This document shows positions 42,169-51,496 of a stretch of 64,000 bases of DNA, piece after piece; position 1 is the stretch's first letter, and every line of letters starts with the position of its first letter. Both the position numbers and the translations under genes were made by a program. The DNA is from Prevotellaceae bacterium UBA4301 (GTDB lineage: Bacteria; Bacteroidota; Bacteroidia; Bacteroidales; Bacteroidaceae): NCBI GenBank assembly GCA_002395775.1, contig DGUV01000074.1, positions 20,306 through 84,305 on the forward strand. The letters run 5' to 3'. The notes beneath the pieces are model-generated. The model was given only the letters and a program-made list of their open reading frames with translations. It was not told the origin of the DNA and did no database searches.

Positions 42169-42936
42169 TTACTTCTCGTTCTTCTTAATCAGTTCGTCGG
42201 CCAGGGCCAGATAGTCGCGAGCACCAGCCGAATCGGCATCGTAGAGAATAACAGGCATGCCGTGACCGGGAGCCTCGCCCAACTTCACATTGCGCTGAAT
42301 GACGGTCTTGAACACCAACTCCTGGAAGTGGCGCTTCACCTCGTCATAGACCTGATTGGCCAGACGCAGGCGACGATCGTACATGGTCAGCAGGAAGCCC
42401 TCAATCTCCAACTGGGGATTGAGCTTTACCTTGATGATGCGAATGGTGTTGAGTAACTTGGAAAGTCCCTCCAGGGCAAAATACTCGCACTGGACAGGGA
42501 TGATGACACTGTCGGCTGCCGTCAGGGCATTGACCGTGATGAGACCGAGCGAAGGAGAACAGTCGATGAGAATGTAATCGTAGTCGTCACGAATGTCCTT
42601 GAGCATGTTCGCTACCACCTTCTCGCGACTCTGCATCTGTAGCATGCCTACCTCGGCACCCACCAGGTCGATGTGAGAGGGGATGATGTCGAGGCCGTCG
42701 ATGTCGGTGGTGTAGATGGCCTCACGCGCATCGATGCGGTCGATGAGACAATTGTAGAACGAAGTATCGATTTGTGAGATGTCAACGCCAAGTCCTGACG
42801 AAGCATTGGCCTGCGGATCGGCATCGATGAGCAGGACTTTCTTTTCCAGAGCTGCCAGTGAAGCAGCAAGGTTCATGCTGGTTGTGGTCTTACCCACACC
42901 TCCCTTTTGATTGGCTAAAGCGATGATTTTGGCCAT
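42169..42936 (-). CDS. parA: ParA/Soj chromosome partition ATPase
   Basis: A 255-residue MinD/ParA-type ATPase with deviant Walker A QKGGVGKTTT (9-18), switch LIDADPQANA (about 36-45), Walker B YILIDCSPSLG (about 115-125). It heads a five-gene minus-strand operon ending in rel. A TATTTTTG element on the minus strand (42974-42967) is a possible -7 box about 30 bases before the start. Confidence 0.96.
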   Translation of the reverse strand: MAKIIALANQKGGVGKTTTSMNLAASLAALEKKVLLIDADPQANASSGLGVDISQIDTSFYNCLIDRIDAREAIYTTDIDGLDIIPSHIDLVGAEVGMLQMQSREKVVANMLKDIRDDYDYILIDCSPSLGLITVNALTAADSVIIPVQCEYFALEGLSKLLNTIRIIKVKLNPQLEIEGFLLTMYDRRLRLANQVYDEVKRHFQELVFKTVIQRNVKLGEAPGHGMPVILYDADSAGARDYLALADELIKKNEK

Positions 42937-43025
42937 AGCTACTACTCGTTTGGTTTATATTGGGCGCAAAAATAACGAAAAATGGCCAAACTTCCCGCAT
43001 TTTACGGGCAAAGAATGCCAAAACT

Positions 43026-43077
43026 GTTGATAACTTAACATTTTTGTTGATAACTTAACGAATTTTTACTAATTTTG
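43026..43077 (+). promoter_or_regulatory. surE upstream region: direct repeats and promoter
   Basis: GTTGATAACTTAAC occurs at 43026-43039 and again at 43046-43059, a 20-bp period. TAATTTTG (43070-43077) matches the -7 consensus and TTTG (43043-43046) may be the -33, with a spacer slightly long at 23. The direct repeats overlap the promoter and could be an operator. Confidence 0.5.
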
Positions 43078-43088
43078 CGGCCGAAAAC

Positions 43089-43865
43089 ATGGAACAAATA
43101 GAACAAAAACTCATACTCATAACCAACGACGACGGCTATCAGGCCCAAGGCATCGGCGTGTTGGCAGAATTGATGCTCGAATTGGGCGAAGTGGTCATCG
43201 TGGCCCCCGACTCGGCACGTTCCGGTGCCGCATGTGCCATCACCTGCACACAGGCCATCACCCTGCAGCGACATCCCGAAATGGAACGCAAGGGACTCAG
43301 CGTGTATGCCTGTTCGGGCAGTCCGGTCGATTGTGTAAAACTGGCCCTGGAGCAGGTGTGTCCCCGCCGTCCCGACCTCATTGTCTCGGGCATCAACCAT
43401 GGCGACAATGCCTCGTGCTCGATTCACTACAGCGGAACCATGGGAGCCGTCATAGAGGGGTGCATGAAGGCCATCCCCTCCATCGGCTTCAGTCTGCGCA
43501 CCCTCAAGCACCACTGCGACTTTGACCCTTACAGGCAGACCATCACACGCATTGCCGCCTTTGTGCTGGAAAAGGGACTGCCCGAGGAAATCTGCCTGAA
43601 CGTCAACTTCCCCGAAGTAGAACATTTGGCCGGTACACGCATCTGCCGCATGGGACGCGGACGATGGGTGCAGGAATGGATTCCGGCCAACAACCCGCGT
43701 GGGATGAACGCCTTTTGGCTCACTGGGCGTTTCCTCAACCTGGAGCCTCACAGCGAAGACACTGACTATTGGGCACTCGACCATGGGTTTGCAGCCATCA
43801 CGCCCATACGCCTTGACATGACAGCCTATGACCTAATGGGAGATTTGGAGGAATTGTCGGAGTGA
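43089..43865 (+). CDS. surE: 5'/3'-nucleotidase SurE
   Basis: A 258-residue SurE. LITNDDGYQAQGIGVL (about 9-24) carries the metal-binding DD pair. VVAPDSARSGAACAIT (about 39-54), SGSPVDCVKLAL and VSGINHGDNASCSIHYSGTMGA are the other conserved blocks. It hydrolyses nucleoside monophosphates. Its lpxB neighbour downstream is the usual Bacteroidetes arrangement. Confidence 0.95.
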   Translation: MEQIEQKLILITNDDGYQAQGIGVLAELMLELGEVVIVAPDSARSGAACAITCTQAITLQRHPEMERKGLSVYACSGSPVDCVKLALEQVCPRRPDLIVSGINHGDNASCSIHYSGTMGAVIEGCMKAIPSIGFSLRTLKHHCDFDPYRQTITRIAAFVLEKGLPEEICLNVNFPEVEHLAGTRICRMGRGRWVQEWIPANNPRGMNAFWLTGRFLNLEPHSEDTDYWALDHGFAAITPIRLDMTAYDLMGDLEELSE

Positions 43866-43892
43866 TCGGAATTATCGGAAACTGAGAGAAGC

Positions 43893-45026
43893 ATGAAATA
43901 CTATTTCATAGCAGGAGAAGCAAGCGGCGACCTACATGCCTCACATTTGATGGCTGCCCTGCACAGGCGCGACCCTGAAGCGGAGTTCCGATTTGTGGGA
44001 GGCGACCTCATGGAGGCACAAGGAGGTACGCTGGTCCGCCACTATAGGGAACTGGCATACATGGGTATCCTGCCCGTGCTCCGTCACCTACCCAGCATAC
44101 TCAGCGGCATGCGCAAGACCAAACGCGACATCCGCCAATGGAAGCCACAGGTGGTGATTCTGGTTGACTACCCAGGCTTCAACCTGAGCATTGCCAAATT
44201 TGTGCGGAAGCAGTTGCCAACGACAGCGATTTTTTATTACATCCCCCCCAAGATATGGGCATGGAAGGAGTGGCGCATCAGTTCGCTTCGCCGCGACACC
44301 GACCTGCTGCTCTCCATCCTACCTTTCGAAATTGAATACTATCACCGCCGTCACCAATTCAAACAGATTACCTACGTGGGTAACCCCACACTGGACGAGG
44401 TGCGAGCCTACGAAGCCCAACACCATGAAGATTTCGCCCATTTCATCGAAGAAAATGGTCTGCCAAACCGCCCCATCATAGCCCTGCTGGCAGGCAGCAG
44501 ACGACAGGAAATCAAGGATAACCTCGGGCGGATGATAGAAGCTGCGCAACCCTGGGCAGAAAAATACCAACTGGTGGTGGCGGGTGCGCCAGGTATCGAA
44601 CCTGAATTCTATGGCCAGTGGACAAAAGAGATGCCCGTGACCGTGCTTTACGGAAAGACCTACCCCATCCTGCAACACGCCACAGCCGCCCTTGTTACCA
44701 GTGGAACCGCCACCTTGGAAACGGCCCTGTTCCGTGTGCCACAAGTGGTATGCTACTACATCGGCTGGGGAAAGTTCATTTCGTTCATGCGTCGGTTGGT
44801 GCTGAAAATTCCTTACATTTCACTCGTCAACCTGGTGGCAGGCAGAGAGGTGGTGCCCGAACTGGTGGCCGACGGCATGACCGTGGAAGAGGTCCGACGC
44901 CACCTGCGTTCGATTCTCCCCAACGGACATCGGCGAGAACAGATGCTCGAGGCCTACGAACTCGTCATAGAGCGTCTGGGGCAGCCAGGTGCTCCGAACC
45001 ATGCTGCAGAAATCATAGCTCCGTAA
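43893..45026 (+). CDS. lpxB: Lipid-A-disaccharide synthase
   Basis: A 377-residue GT19 enzyme. YFIAGEASGDLHASHLM (3-19), FVGGDLMEAQG and MGILPVLRHLPSI at the N-terminus, VDYPGFNLSIAKFV, IPPKIWAWKEWRI and the C-terminal LVTSGTATLETAL are diagnostic. It condenses UDP-2,3-diacylglucosamine with lipid X in lipid A synthesis at the inner membrane. It starts 27 bp after surE and is probably cotranscribed. Confidence 0.95.
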   Translation: MKYYFIAGEASGDLHASHLMAALHRRDPEAEFRFVGGDLMEAQGGTLVRHYRELAYMGILPVLRHLPSILSGMRKTKRDIRQWKPQVVILVDYPGFNLSIAKFVRKQLPTTAIFYYIPPKIWAWKEWRISSLRRDTDLLLSILPFEIEYYHRRHQFKQITYVGNPTLDEVRAYEAQHHEDFAHFIEENGLPNRPIIALLAGSRRQEIKDNLGRMIEAAQPWAEKYQLVVAGAPGIEPEFYGQWTKEMPVTVLYGKTYPILQHATAALVTSGTATLETALFRVPQVVCYYIGWGKFISFMRRLVLKIPYISLVNLVAGREVVPELVADGMTVEEVRRHLRSILPNGHRREQMLEAYELVIERLGQPGAPNHAAEIIAP

Positions 45027-45057
45027 GTTATATTATTAACCTTATAAACTAAAGACA

Positions 45058-46212
45058 ATGGCAAACAGATTTATCCTGAACGAAGTATCGTACTTCGGCC
45101 CCGGAGCTCGCAAGGAGCTGCCTGGCGTGGTGGCCCGTCTGGGCTTCAAGAAAGCATTGGTGGTAACCGACAAAGGACTGATGAAGTTCGGCGTGGCAAA
45201 GATGGTGCTCGACGTGATGGACGAGGCCGGCATCAAATACGAAATATTTGACGACGTGAAGCCCAACCCCACAGTGACGAACGTGAAAAACGGCATTGAA
45301 GCCTGCAAGCGTGCCGAGGCCGACTTCATTGTGGCCATTGGCGGCGGTTCGAGCATGGACACAGCCAAGGGCATAGGCATTGTGGTCAGGAACCCTGAAT
45401 TTTCCGATATTGTCTCGCTCGAAGGTGTGGCCGACACAAAACGCAAGTCGCTGCCTATCATTGCGCTGCCCACCACAGCCGGAACAGCCGCAGAGACCAC
45501 CATCAACTATGTCATCATCGACGAGAGCCGTCAGGCCAAGATGGTGTGCGTTGACCCCAACGACATACCCTGTGTGGCCATCATCGATGCCGAGTTGATG
45601 TACTCGCTGCCCAAATCACTCACTGCTGCCACGGGTATGGATGCCATGACGCACGCTATTGAGGGCCTTATCACGAAGGCTGCCTGGGAACTCAGCGACA
45701 TGTTTGAGATTAAGGCCATAGAGATGATTTACAAATATCTGCCCCTGGCCGTGGACGAACCCACCAACCCGAAGGGTCGCGACGGAATGGCCGTAGCACA
45801 ATATGTGGCAGGTATGGCGTTCTCGAACGTGGGTCTGGGTGTGGACCACGGCATGGCCCATCCCCTATCCGCACTGTTCGACGTGCCCCACGGTGTGGCC
45901 TGTGCCATGTTGCTGCCTACAGTAATGCGCTTCAACATGCCTGCCGCCATGGACAAGTATGTGGACATCGCCAAGGCCGTCGGTGCATACAAGGAGGGTA
46001 TGAGCCGCGAAGAGGCTGCAGAAGCCGCCTGCCGCGCCATTGAAGACCTGAGTGCCCGCGTAGGAACCAACAAGCGCCTCTCCGAGCTGGGCATCACGGA
46101 GAAGGACATAGACGCCCTGGCCGACCAAGCCATTGCCGACGTGTGCACCCCGGGTAACCCTCGTGAGGTGACCCGAGAAGACATTGTGGCCCTGTATAAG
46201 GCTATCTTGTAA
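45058..46212 (+). CDS. fucO: Lactaldehyde reductase / iron-containing alcohol dehydrogenase
   Basis: A 384-residue type III alcohol dehydrogenase, almost the same length as E. coli FucO (383). IGGGSSMDTAKGIGI (about 98-112) and ALPTTAGTAAETT bind NAD. Iron ligands include the H in GMDAMTHAIEG and the histidines in VDHGMAHPLSALFDVPHG. It reduces L-lactaldehyde from fucose or rhamnose breakdown to propanediol. No other fucose catabolic genes are near. Confidence 0.92.
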   Translation: MANRFILNEVSYFGPGARKELPGVVARLGFKKALVVTDKGLMKFGVAKMVLDVMDEAGIKYEIFDDVKPNPTVTNVKNGIEACKRAEADFIVAIGGGSSMDTAKGIGIVVRNPEFSDIVSLEGVADTKRKSLPIIALPTTAGTAAETTINYVIIDESRQAKMVCVDPNDIPCVAIIDAELMYSLPKSLTAATGMDAMTHAIEGLITKAAWELSDMFEIKAIEMIYKYLPLAVDEPTNPKGRDGMAVAQYVAGMAFSNVGLGVDHGMAHPLSALFDVPHGVACAMLLPTVMRFNMPAAMDKYVDIAKAVGAYKEGMSREEAAEAACRAIEDLSARVGTNKRLSELGITEKDIDALADQAIADVCTPGNPREVTREDIVALYKAIL

Positions 46213-46224
46213 GAATAAACCTAA

Positions 46225-46272
46225 AAAAGACATCAGGGACGCTCCGTAACAGAAGCGTCCCTGGTGTCTTTT
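46225..46272. terminator. Bidirectional terminator between fucO and murI
   Basis: A long stem, AAAAGACATCAGGGACGCT / AGCGTCCCTGGTGTCTTTT with one mismatch or bulge, is flanked by A-run and T-run, so it serves both convergent genes. Confidence 0.9.
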
Positions 46273-46290
46273 ATGACGAGGTCAAAAGCC

Positions 46291-47151
46291 TCAGAGCGTC
46301 ACATGCTCGGCCTGAACATTACGACCGAGAAAGACGGAGGCATTCTCGTTGAAGTTGAGCGGATGCTCGGTGGTGAGGAAACGGCTCTTGCCTCCACGAG
46401 TGATGCGTTGCTCCATCTCGGGATGGCGCTGCAGATAATCCTTGAGGCTGTTGGCCACATACTCGCCCTGCGGAACCAAGCGAATGTGGCTGGGACAGAG
46501 TTGTCGCAGCTTGCTCAGTAGCAGGGGATAATGCGTGCAACCGAGGATGATGGTGTCGATGTCGGGATCGCGGGAAAGAAGCTGGTCGATGTACTTCTTC
46601 ACGAAATAATCGACACCAGGGCTGTCGTACTCCTTGTTCTCAATCAAAGGCACCCACATGGGACAAGCCTGACCCGTGACACGCACACTGGGATGGAGCT
46701 TGCCAATCTCGATGTCGTAGGTGTGGCTGCGGATGGTGCCCTGCGTAGCGAAGATGCCCACATGACCGTTGTGAGTCAGCTGCCCCACAATCTCGGTGGT
46801 GGGACGGATGACGCCGAGCACGCGACGGGTGGGGTCAATCTGAGGCAAGTCGCACTGTTGGATGGTGCGCAAAGCCTTTGCCGAGGCCGTGTTGCAGGCC
46901 AGAATGACCAGATGGCACCCCATCTCGAAGAGACGACGGACAGCCTGCAGCGTGAACTCATAGACCACCTCGAAAGAACGTGTCCCATAAGGCGCACGAG
47001 CATTGTCGCCCAGATAGAGATAGTCATACTGAGGCATGAGCTGCTGAATCTCGCCGAGAACGGTCAGTCCGCCATAGCCCGAATCAAAGACCCCGATGGG
47101 GCCGGGCTCTGCGGCGAAGGACGAGAGATGAGAAGTGAGCGTTTCTTCCAT
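46291..47151 (-). CDS. murI: Glutamate racemase
   Basis: A 286-residue MurI. GVFDSGYGGLTVL (about 21-33) contains the catalytic base Asp-Ser; the two catalytic cysteines are in LACNTASAKAL (about 84-94) and ILGCTHYPLLL (about 198-208). It makes D-glutamate for peptidoglycan. ATG 47151 is preferred to the GTG at 47157; the gene begins two bases after the upstream ompH stop. Confidence 0.95.
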   Translation of the reverse strand: MEETLTSHLSSFAAEPGPIGVFDSGYGGLTVLGEIQQLMPQYDYLYLGDNARAPYGTRSFEVVYEFTLQAVRRLFEMGCHLVILACNTASAKALRTIQQCDLPQIDPTRRVLGVIRPTTEIVGQLTHNGHVGIFATQGTIRSHTYDIEIGKLHPSVRVTGQACPMWVPLIENKEYDSPGVDYFVKKYIDQLLSRDPDIDTIILGCTHYPLLLSKLRQLCPSHIRLVPQGEYVANSLKDYLQRHPEMEQRITRGGKSRFLTTEHPLNFNENASVFLGRNVQAEHVTL

Positions 47152-47153
47152 AA

Positions 47154-47702
47154 TCACTGCTCTCCGTTCACGCTTTCCTTAACTTCGATGCCCAACTTGC
47201 GCAAGACCTCACGAGTGACGTCCTCGCCCATGACAGGATTGATGAAGGGACACTGGTTGCGGTCGGTGTTGAGAATGGCAACATAGCCCGACTCGACGCC
47301 TACTACACGAATGGCATCATTAAGACGCGACTCGACACCAGCTATCAGTTCACGCTCGGCCTTCTCAAGCAGTTGCTGCGCCTCCTGGCGGAACTTGATG
47401 CCCGTCTCCATAAGGGCCTGCAACTCGGCCTGCCGCTTCAAGAGGATGTTCTCGGGAAAATCCTTCTGTCCTTGCAGGAACTCGGAGAACTTGCGCTGGA
47501 ACTCTTCCTCACCACGCGTGGCTTCTTGTTCGTACTTGGCACGCAGTTCGGCCACACTCTGCCGGGCCTGAGCATACTCGGGCATCTGGTGCATCACACT
47601 GTCGTAGCTCAAATAGCCAATGTGGGTCTGGCCATGAGCTGAATTGACAATTGACAACTGACAATTGACAATTATGAGCAGGATAAAGAGAATTCTTTTC
47701 AT
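47154..47702 (-). CDS. OmpH/Skp family periplasmic chaperone (repeat-derived signal peptide)
   Basis: A 182-residue OmpH-family protein with a long Lys/Glu/Gln coiled-coil (about 50-130). The signal peptide reads MKRILFILLIIVNCQLSIVN, and its DNA from IVN onward is the ATTGTCAATTGTCAGTTG repeat common between Bacteroidales genes. The mature start around HGQTHIGYLSYDSVM is family-like. It lies closest to murI in a row of three paralogues downstream of bamA. Expected to hold unfolded outer-membrane proteins in the periplasm. Confidence 0.87.
   Translation of the reverse strand: MKRILFILLIIVNCQLSIVNSAHGQTHIGYLSYDSVMHQMPEYAQARQSVAELRAKYEQEATRGEEEFQRKFSEFLQGQKDFPENILLKRQAELQALMETGIKFRQEAQQLLEKAERELIAGVESRLNDAIRVVGVESGYVAILNTDRNQCPFINPVMGEDVTREVLRKLGIEVKESVNGEQ
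47642..47673 (-). repeat. ATTGTCAATTG repeat inside an ompH signal peptide
   Basis: AATTGTCAATTGTCAGTTG followed by TCAATTGTCAATTC (minus strand) is read in frame as hydrophobic residues IVNCQLSIVNS. Another partial unit lies just before the start codon at 47701-47712. Confidence 0.75.
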
Positions 47703-47730
47703 TGTCAATTATTCATTATCAATCATCCAC

Positions 47731-48237
47731 TTACTTGATGCCCAATTCTGCCTTCAGCTGAGCGGTGACATCGGTGCTCAGTGACTCATTGATGAAAGGA
47801 ATGGCACCTGTGGAAAGGTCAACCACATAGACATAGCCACCAGCCTCGCCAATCTTCTTGATGGCTGCGATGATTTTTGCTTGGATGGGCTCCATCTTTG
47901 CCTGCTGCTGCTTTTGCAAGTCTTCCTGGCTGGCATTGTAGAAATCCTGGATGCTCTGTTCCATCTTCTGCAGATCCTGGGCCTTGCTCTGGAGAATGGC
48001 CTGAGCAGTACTCTGGTCCTCGGAGAGTTTCTGGAACTCTTCGCCCTTGGTCTGGTACTCCTTCTGCAGGCGTTGCAGCTCCTCCTGATACTGTGCTGTG
48101 AGCTTCTGGATCTCGGCACCGGCAGTCTTGTATTCTTCCATTTCGGGCAGGATGCCTGCCATGTTGAAATGAGCGAACTTCTGTGCAAAGATGCTCATGG
48201 GGGCGAGCATCAGAATCATTACTAAAATCTTCTTCAT
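47731..48237 (-). CDS. OmpH/Skp family periplasmic chaperone
   Basis: A 168-residue protein with signal peptide KKILVMILMLAPMSIFAQ, then KFAHFNMAGILPEMEEYKTA and a long coiled-coil rich in Gln/Lys (about 40-125), the Skp tentacle region. Second of three tandem paralogues with the same orientation as bamA. Confidence 0.9.
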   Translation of the reverse strand: MKKILVMILMLAPMSIFAQKFAHFNMAGILPEMEEYKTAGAEIQKLTAQYQEELQRLQKEYQTKGEEFQKLSEDQSTAQAILQSKAQDLQKMEQSIQDFYNASQEDLQKQQQAKMEPIQAKIIAAIKKIGEAGGYVYVVDLSTGAIPFINESLSTDVTAQLKAELGIK

Positions 48238-48240
48238 GTT

Positions 48241-48290
48241 TTATAAAAGTTTAAAAGTTTAATCGTTTAAAAGTTTAATCGTTTAATTTA
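48241..48290. repeat. AAAAGTTTAATCGTTT tandem repeat between ompH genes
   Basis: The unit taaaagtttaatcgttt is present about twice, with partial units on each side. It is the same AT-rich kind as found at 9203-9263. Confidence 0.75.
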
Positions 48291-48295
48291 CCTTA

Positions 48296-48805
48296 TTAAT
48301 TATAGCCCAACTTTGTGAGTACCTCATTGGAAATGTCGATTTTGGGAGAGGCAAAGATGATGCCACCATCCGAAGCACGGTCGAGGATGAGGGAATAGCC
48401 CTTCTGCTCAGAGATGTCCTTGACGGCATTGTAGATTTCGTCCTGAATGGGTGTCATCAGGCTCTCGCGCTTCTTGAAGAGTTCACCATCGGGACCAAAA
48501 TACTTACGCTTCAGTTCCGAAGCTTCCTTTTCCTTTGCCACTATGGCCTCCTCCTTCTTGGTCTTCTGCTCTTCGGAGAGGAAAACGGCCTCGTTCTGAT
48601 AGTTCTTGTACATGGTCTGAGCTTCGGTCTGCAGGGCTTCGACTTCGGCCTGCCACTTCTTGCTCACCTGATTCAGTTGCTCGTTGGCACGCTCGTAGGC
48701 AGGGATGTTCTTCAGGATGTACTCCATGTCCACCAGGGCAAACTTCTGTGCATGGGCTGTCGTGGCACCCAGTGCCACCATCAGCATGATAAATAATCTT
48801 TTCAT
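48296..48805 (-). CDS. OmpH/Skp family periplasmic chaperone
   Basis: A 169-residue protein with signal peptide KRLFIMLMVALGATTAHAQ, then KFALVDMEYILKNIPAYERA, a coiled-coil (about 40-110) and the C-terminal YSLILDRASDGGIIFASPKI typical of OmpH. First of the three copies after bamA. Together with BamA it serves outer-membrane protein assembly. Confidence 0.92.
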   Translation of the reverse strand: MKRLFIMLMVALGATTAHAQKFALVDMEYILKNIPAYERANEQLNQVSKKWQAEVEALQTEAQTMYKNYQNEAVFLSEEQKTKKEEAIVAKEKEASELKRKYFGPDGELFKKRESLMTPIQDEIYNAVKDISEQKGYSLILDRASDGGIIFASPKIDISNEVLTKLGYN

Positions 48806-48848
48806 AGTATTCTTAACTCTTAACTATTCATTTTTAATTTGTATTCGG

Positions 48849-51485
48849 TTAGAACTCTTGTCCAAGGATGAAATGGAACTGGCTGCCGCCACGTTTGGTG
48901 GAGCCATTGTAGGTGACCTTGTCGAAACCATAAGCCCAGTCGATACCGAGCAGACCCACCATGGGCAGGATGATGCGCACACCCACACCGGCACTGCGCT
49001 TCATGTCGAAGGGATTGATCTTCTTGATGTTGTGCCAAGCATTACCGCCTTCGAGGAAAGTGAGGGCATAGATATTGGCCGAGTTGCCCAACATGAGCGG
49101 ATAGCGCAACTCCAGCGTGAAGCGGTCGTAGGCATAGCCATACTGCGAGATGGAGCCATTCTCGTAACCACGCAAGCCGATGGTCTCAGTGGCATAGGTA
49201 GAACTGTAGCCCGACATACCGTCGCCACCCACATAGAAGGTCTCGAAGGGACTCTTCTTATTCTTGTTGTAATGGCCCAAGATTCCGAACTCGACACGTG
49301 TCATGAGCACCAGACACTTGCTGCCCCGGGTGAGGGCGGTGAAGGTGCGAGCCTTGAACTTCCACTTATGGTATTCAATCCAGCGATACTTCTCCTGTAC
49401 CTCACGTTTGTAGGCCGAAGATTGGGGATTGGTGGCGAGGTTGGCATAGTCCTTATTGTCGAAGAGGCTAAAAGGAGGCGTGAGAGAGGCCGTAAGCATG
49501 AACTCACTACCTGAGCGTGGGAATATCTGGTTGTCGGTGCTCACACGCGTCAGACTCAGATTGAGGTTGAGCGAGTTGCTGTTTCCGTTGCTAATGATGA
49601 AATATTCCCAATCCTTGAGCATATAGCGGGTGTAGCCCAAGTCGGCAGAGAACTGGAAATAGTCGTCGGGCCACGACAAGGGTTTACCCCATCCGAGGCT
49701 TGCGCCCAGAATCTTCACGAACTTGTCGGGGTCGTAGTAGTTCTCATAATAGTTGTTGTAGTAACCCGAGTTGTAGCCAGCACCGTAGAGATAGCTGTTC
49801 ATGTAGCTGCGGGCATAGGCCGAGTTGTAATAATTGTCACTGACATCGGTCTGCTTCGAGAAGAAAGCGCTGAAGGAGAGCGTATTGGGACGCTTCCCTC
49901 CGAACCAGGGATTCATGTACGAGAGACTGTAGGCCTGATAGTAACGGCCATTGGTCTGACCACTAATGCTAAAGGTTTCGCCATTACCCTGTGGCATGAC
50001 ACCACGGCGGATGCCATTCTTGTTGAACAGATTGGCCAGACAGAAGTTGGAGAACTTCAGTCCTATCTTACCAATGACACCTGTCTGTCCGTAGCCCAGC
50101 GAGAATTCGATCTGGTCGTTAGACTTCGGGGTCAGTCCCCAACCCATATCCACCGTTCCATTTTGGGGGTTGGGTTCCACCTTGGGGTCGATGCTCTCGG
50201 GGTCGAAGAAGCCCATGGAGGCAATCTCACGATAGGAACGTTCCATGGCAGCCTTTGAGAAGAGGTCGCCGGGCTTGTTGCGCAACTGACGGCGCACTAC
50301 ATTCTCATAGACACGGTCGTTGCCGATGATGCGCACATGGCTGATGTGGGCTTGCGTACCCTCGTAGATACGCATTTCCAGATCCACCGAGTCGCCTACG
50401 ACATTCGTCTCCACGGGGTCGAGCTCATAAAAGACATAACCATTGTTGTAATAGAGGTTGCCAATGGCATCCTCGTCGCCAGAAAGACGGTCGCTAAGAA
50501 GTTTCTGGTTATAGACGTCACCTTTCTTCATGCGCAGTTCCTGGTTCAGGGCATCAGTCTTGTAGAGTGTATTGCCCACCCACTCGATGTTACGGATGTA
50601 GTAGCGCTGACCCTCATCGACATGGAGGTAGATGTCAACACTCTTGTCGTCGAAGGGCACCACGCTGTCGGCTGTCAGGTAGGCATCGCGGTAGCCCAGT
50701 TCGGCATACTTGTTGATGAGATTGTCCTTGGCTTCCTTGTATTTCTTATCAACGAACTTCTTCGAACGGAACCAACTGCCCATGTTCTTGCGTTCGTGGA
50801 TAGTCTTCAGCACACCCTTGGAGATAAGGCTACCCTTGATTTTCTTCTCCGTCAGATGGTTGTTGCCCGTGATGTAGATGTGATTGACCTTCACCTTGTC
50901 CTTCTTGTCCACATTGACATCGAGGATGACATATCCGGGCTTCGATGTGTCGTCACGACGCTGAATGTCGAGTTCGGCATTCTTGTAACCCTTTTCATCA
51001 AAGTATCGCTTACCCAGAATCTGCGCCCGAGGAATGGTGTTAGGCGTCATCTGGTTTTCCTTCACCAAACCCAGTTTCTTCTCCAAGTCCTCACGTTCGC
51101 TTTTCTTCACTCCGCTGTAGTTGATTTCGGAGATGCGTGGATGTGGGGTAAGCTGGATGTTGAGGTATGCCGAGTCGCGCACGATGCTATCGACGGCAAT
51201 CGCCACATTACTGAACAGACCATTGCGCCAGTATCGGCGTATGGCTTTCGTGATTTGTTCGCTGGGGATGGTGATTTTCTCGCCCACCTGCAGTCCCGAA
51301 AGGCCGATGAGCAGATAGTCGTCGTAGTTGGTAGCGCCCGTCACGGTGATGCCACCGAGGATGCATTCGCGTGGGGTGCGACCATAATCGACATCGGGCT
51401 TGACTTCCTTGTTCAGGCCCTGAGCAGACGCGGGGGACACTGCACAGAACAGCAGTAACAGCAGTATGAGATATCTTGGCTTCAT
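48849..51485 (-). CDS. bamA: Outer-membrane protein assembly factor BamA
   Basis: An 878-residue Omp85 protein. The signal peptide is KPRYLILLLLLFCAVSPASA. About five POTRA domains (about 30-430) are followed by a 16-strand barrel (about 450-878) ending in the usual aromatic residue (FHFILGQEF). Conserved VRIIGNDRVYENVVRRQLRN and the LRGY-type lid loop (here GLRGYENG) are visible. It inserts beta-barrel proteins into the outer membrane. ATG 51485 is chosen over an upstream TTG. Confidence 0.95.
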   Translation of the reverse strand: MKPRYLILLLLLFCAVSPASAQGLNKEVKPDVDYGRTPRECILGGITVTGATNYDDYLLIGLSGLQVGEKITIPSEQITKAIRRYWRNGLFSNVAIAVDSIVRDSAYLNIQLTPHPRISEINYSGVKKSEREDLEKKLGLVKENQMTPNTIPRAQILGKRYFDEKGYKNAELDIQRRDDTSKPGYVILDVNVDKKDKVKVNHIYITGNNHLTEKKIKGSLISKGVLKTIHERKNMGSWFRSKKFVDKKYKEAKDNLINKYAELGYRDAYLTADSVVPFDDKSVDIYLHVDEGQRYYIRNIEWVGNTLYKTDALNQELRMKKGDVYNQKLLSDRLSGDEDAIGNLYYNNGYVFYELDPVETNVVGDSVDLEMRIYEGTQAHISHVRIIGNDRVYENVVRRQLRNKPGDLFSKAAMERSYREIASMGFFDPESIDPKVEPNPQNGTVDMGWGLTPKSNDQIEFSLGYGQTGVIGKIGLKFSNFCLANLFNKNGIRRGVMPQGNGETFSISGQTNGRYYQAYSLSYMNPWFGGKRPNTLSFSAFFSKQTDVSDNYYNSAYARSYMNSYLYGAGYNSGYYNNYYENYYDPDKFVKILGASLGWGKPLSWPDDYFQFSADLGYTRYMLKDWEYFIISNGNSNSLNLNLSLTRVSTDNQIFPRSGSEFMLTASLTPPFSLFDNKDYANLATNPQSSAYKREVQEKYRWIEYHKWKFKARTFTALTRGSKCLVLMTRVEFGILGHYNKNKKSPFETFYVGGDGMSGYSSTYATETIGLRGYENGSISQYGYAYDRFTLELRYPLMLGNSANIYALTFLEGGNAWHNIKKINPFDMKRSAGVGVRIILPMVGLLGIDWAYGFDKVTYNGSTKRGGSQFHFILGQEF

Positions 51486-51496
51486 TCTATTGTGTT

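Noticed and set aside
42937..43088. parS site beside parA
   Set aside because: No sequence resembling the TGTTnCACGTGnAACA palindrome is present.
50337..51458. 373-codon frame on the plus strand opposite bamA
   Set aside because: Antisense shadow; BamA is clear on the other strand.
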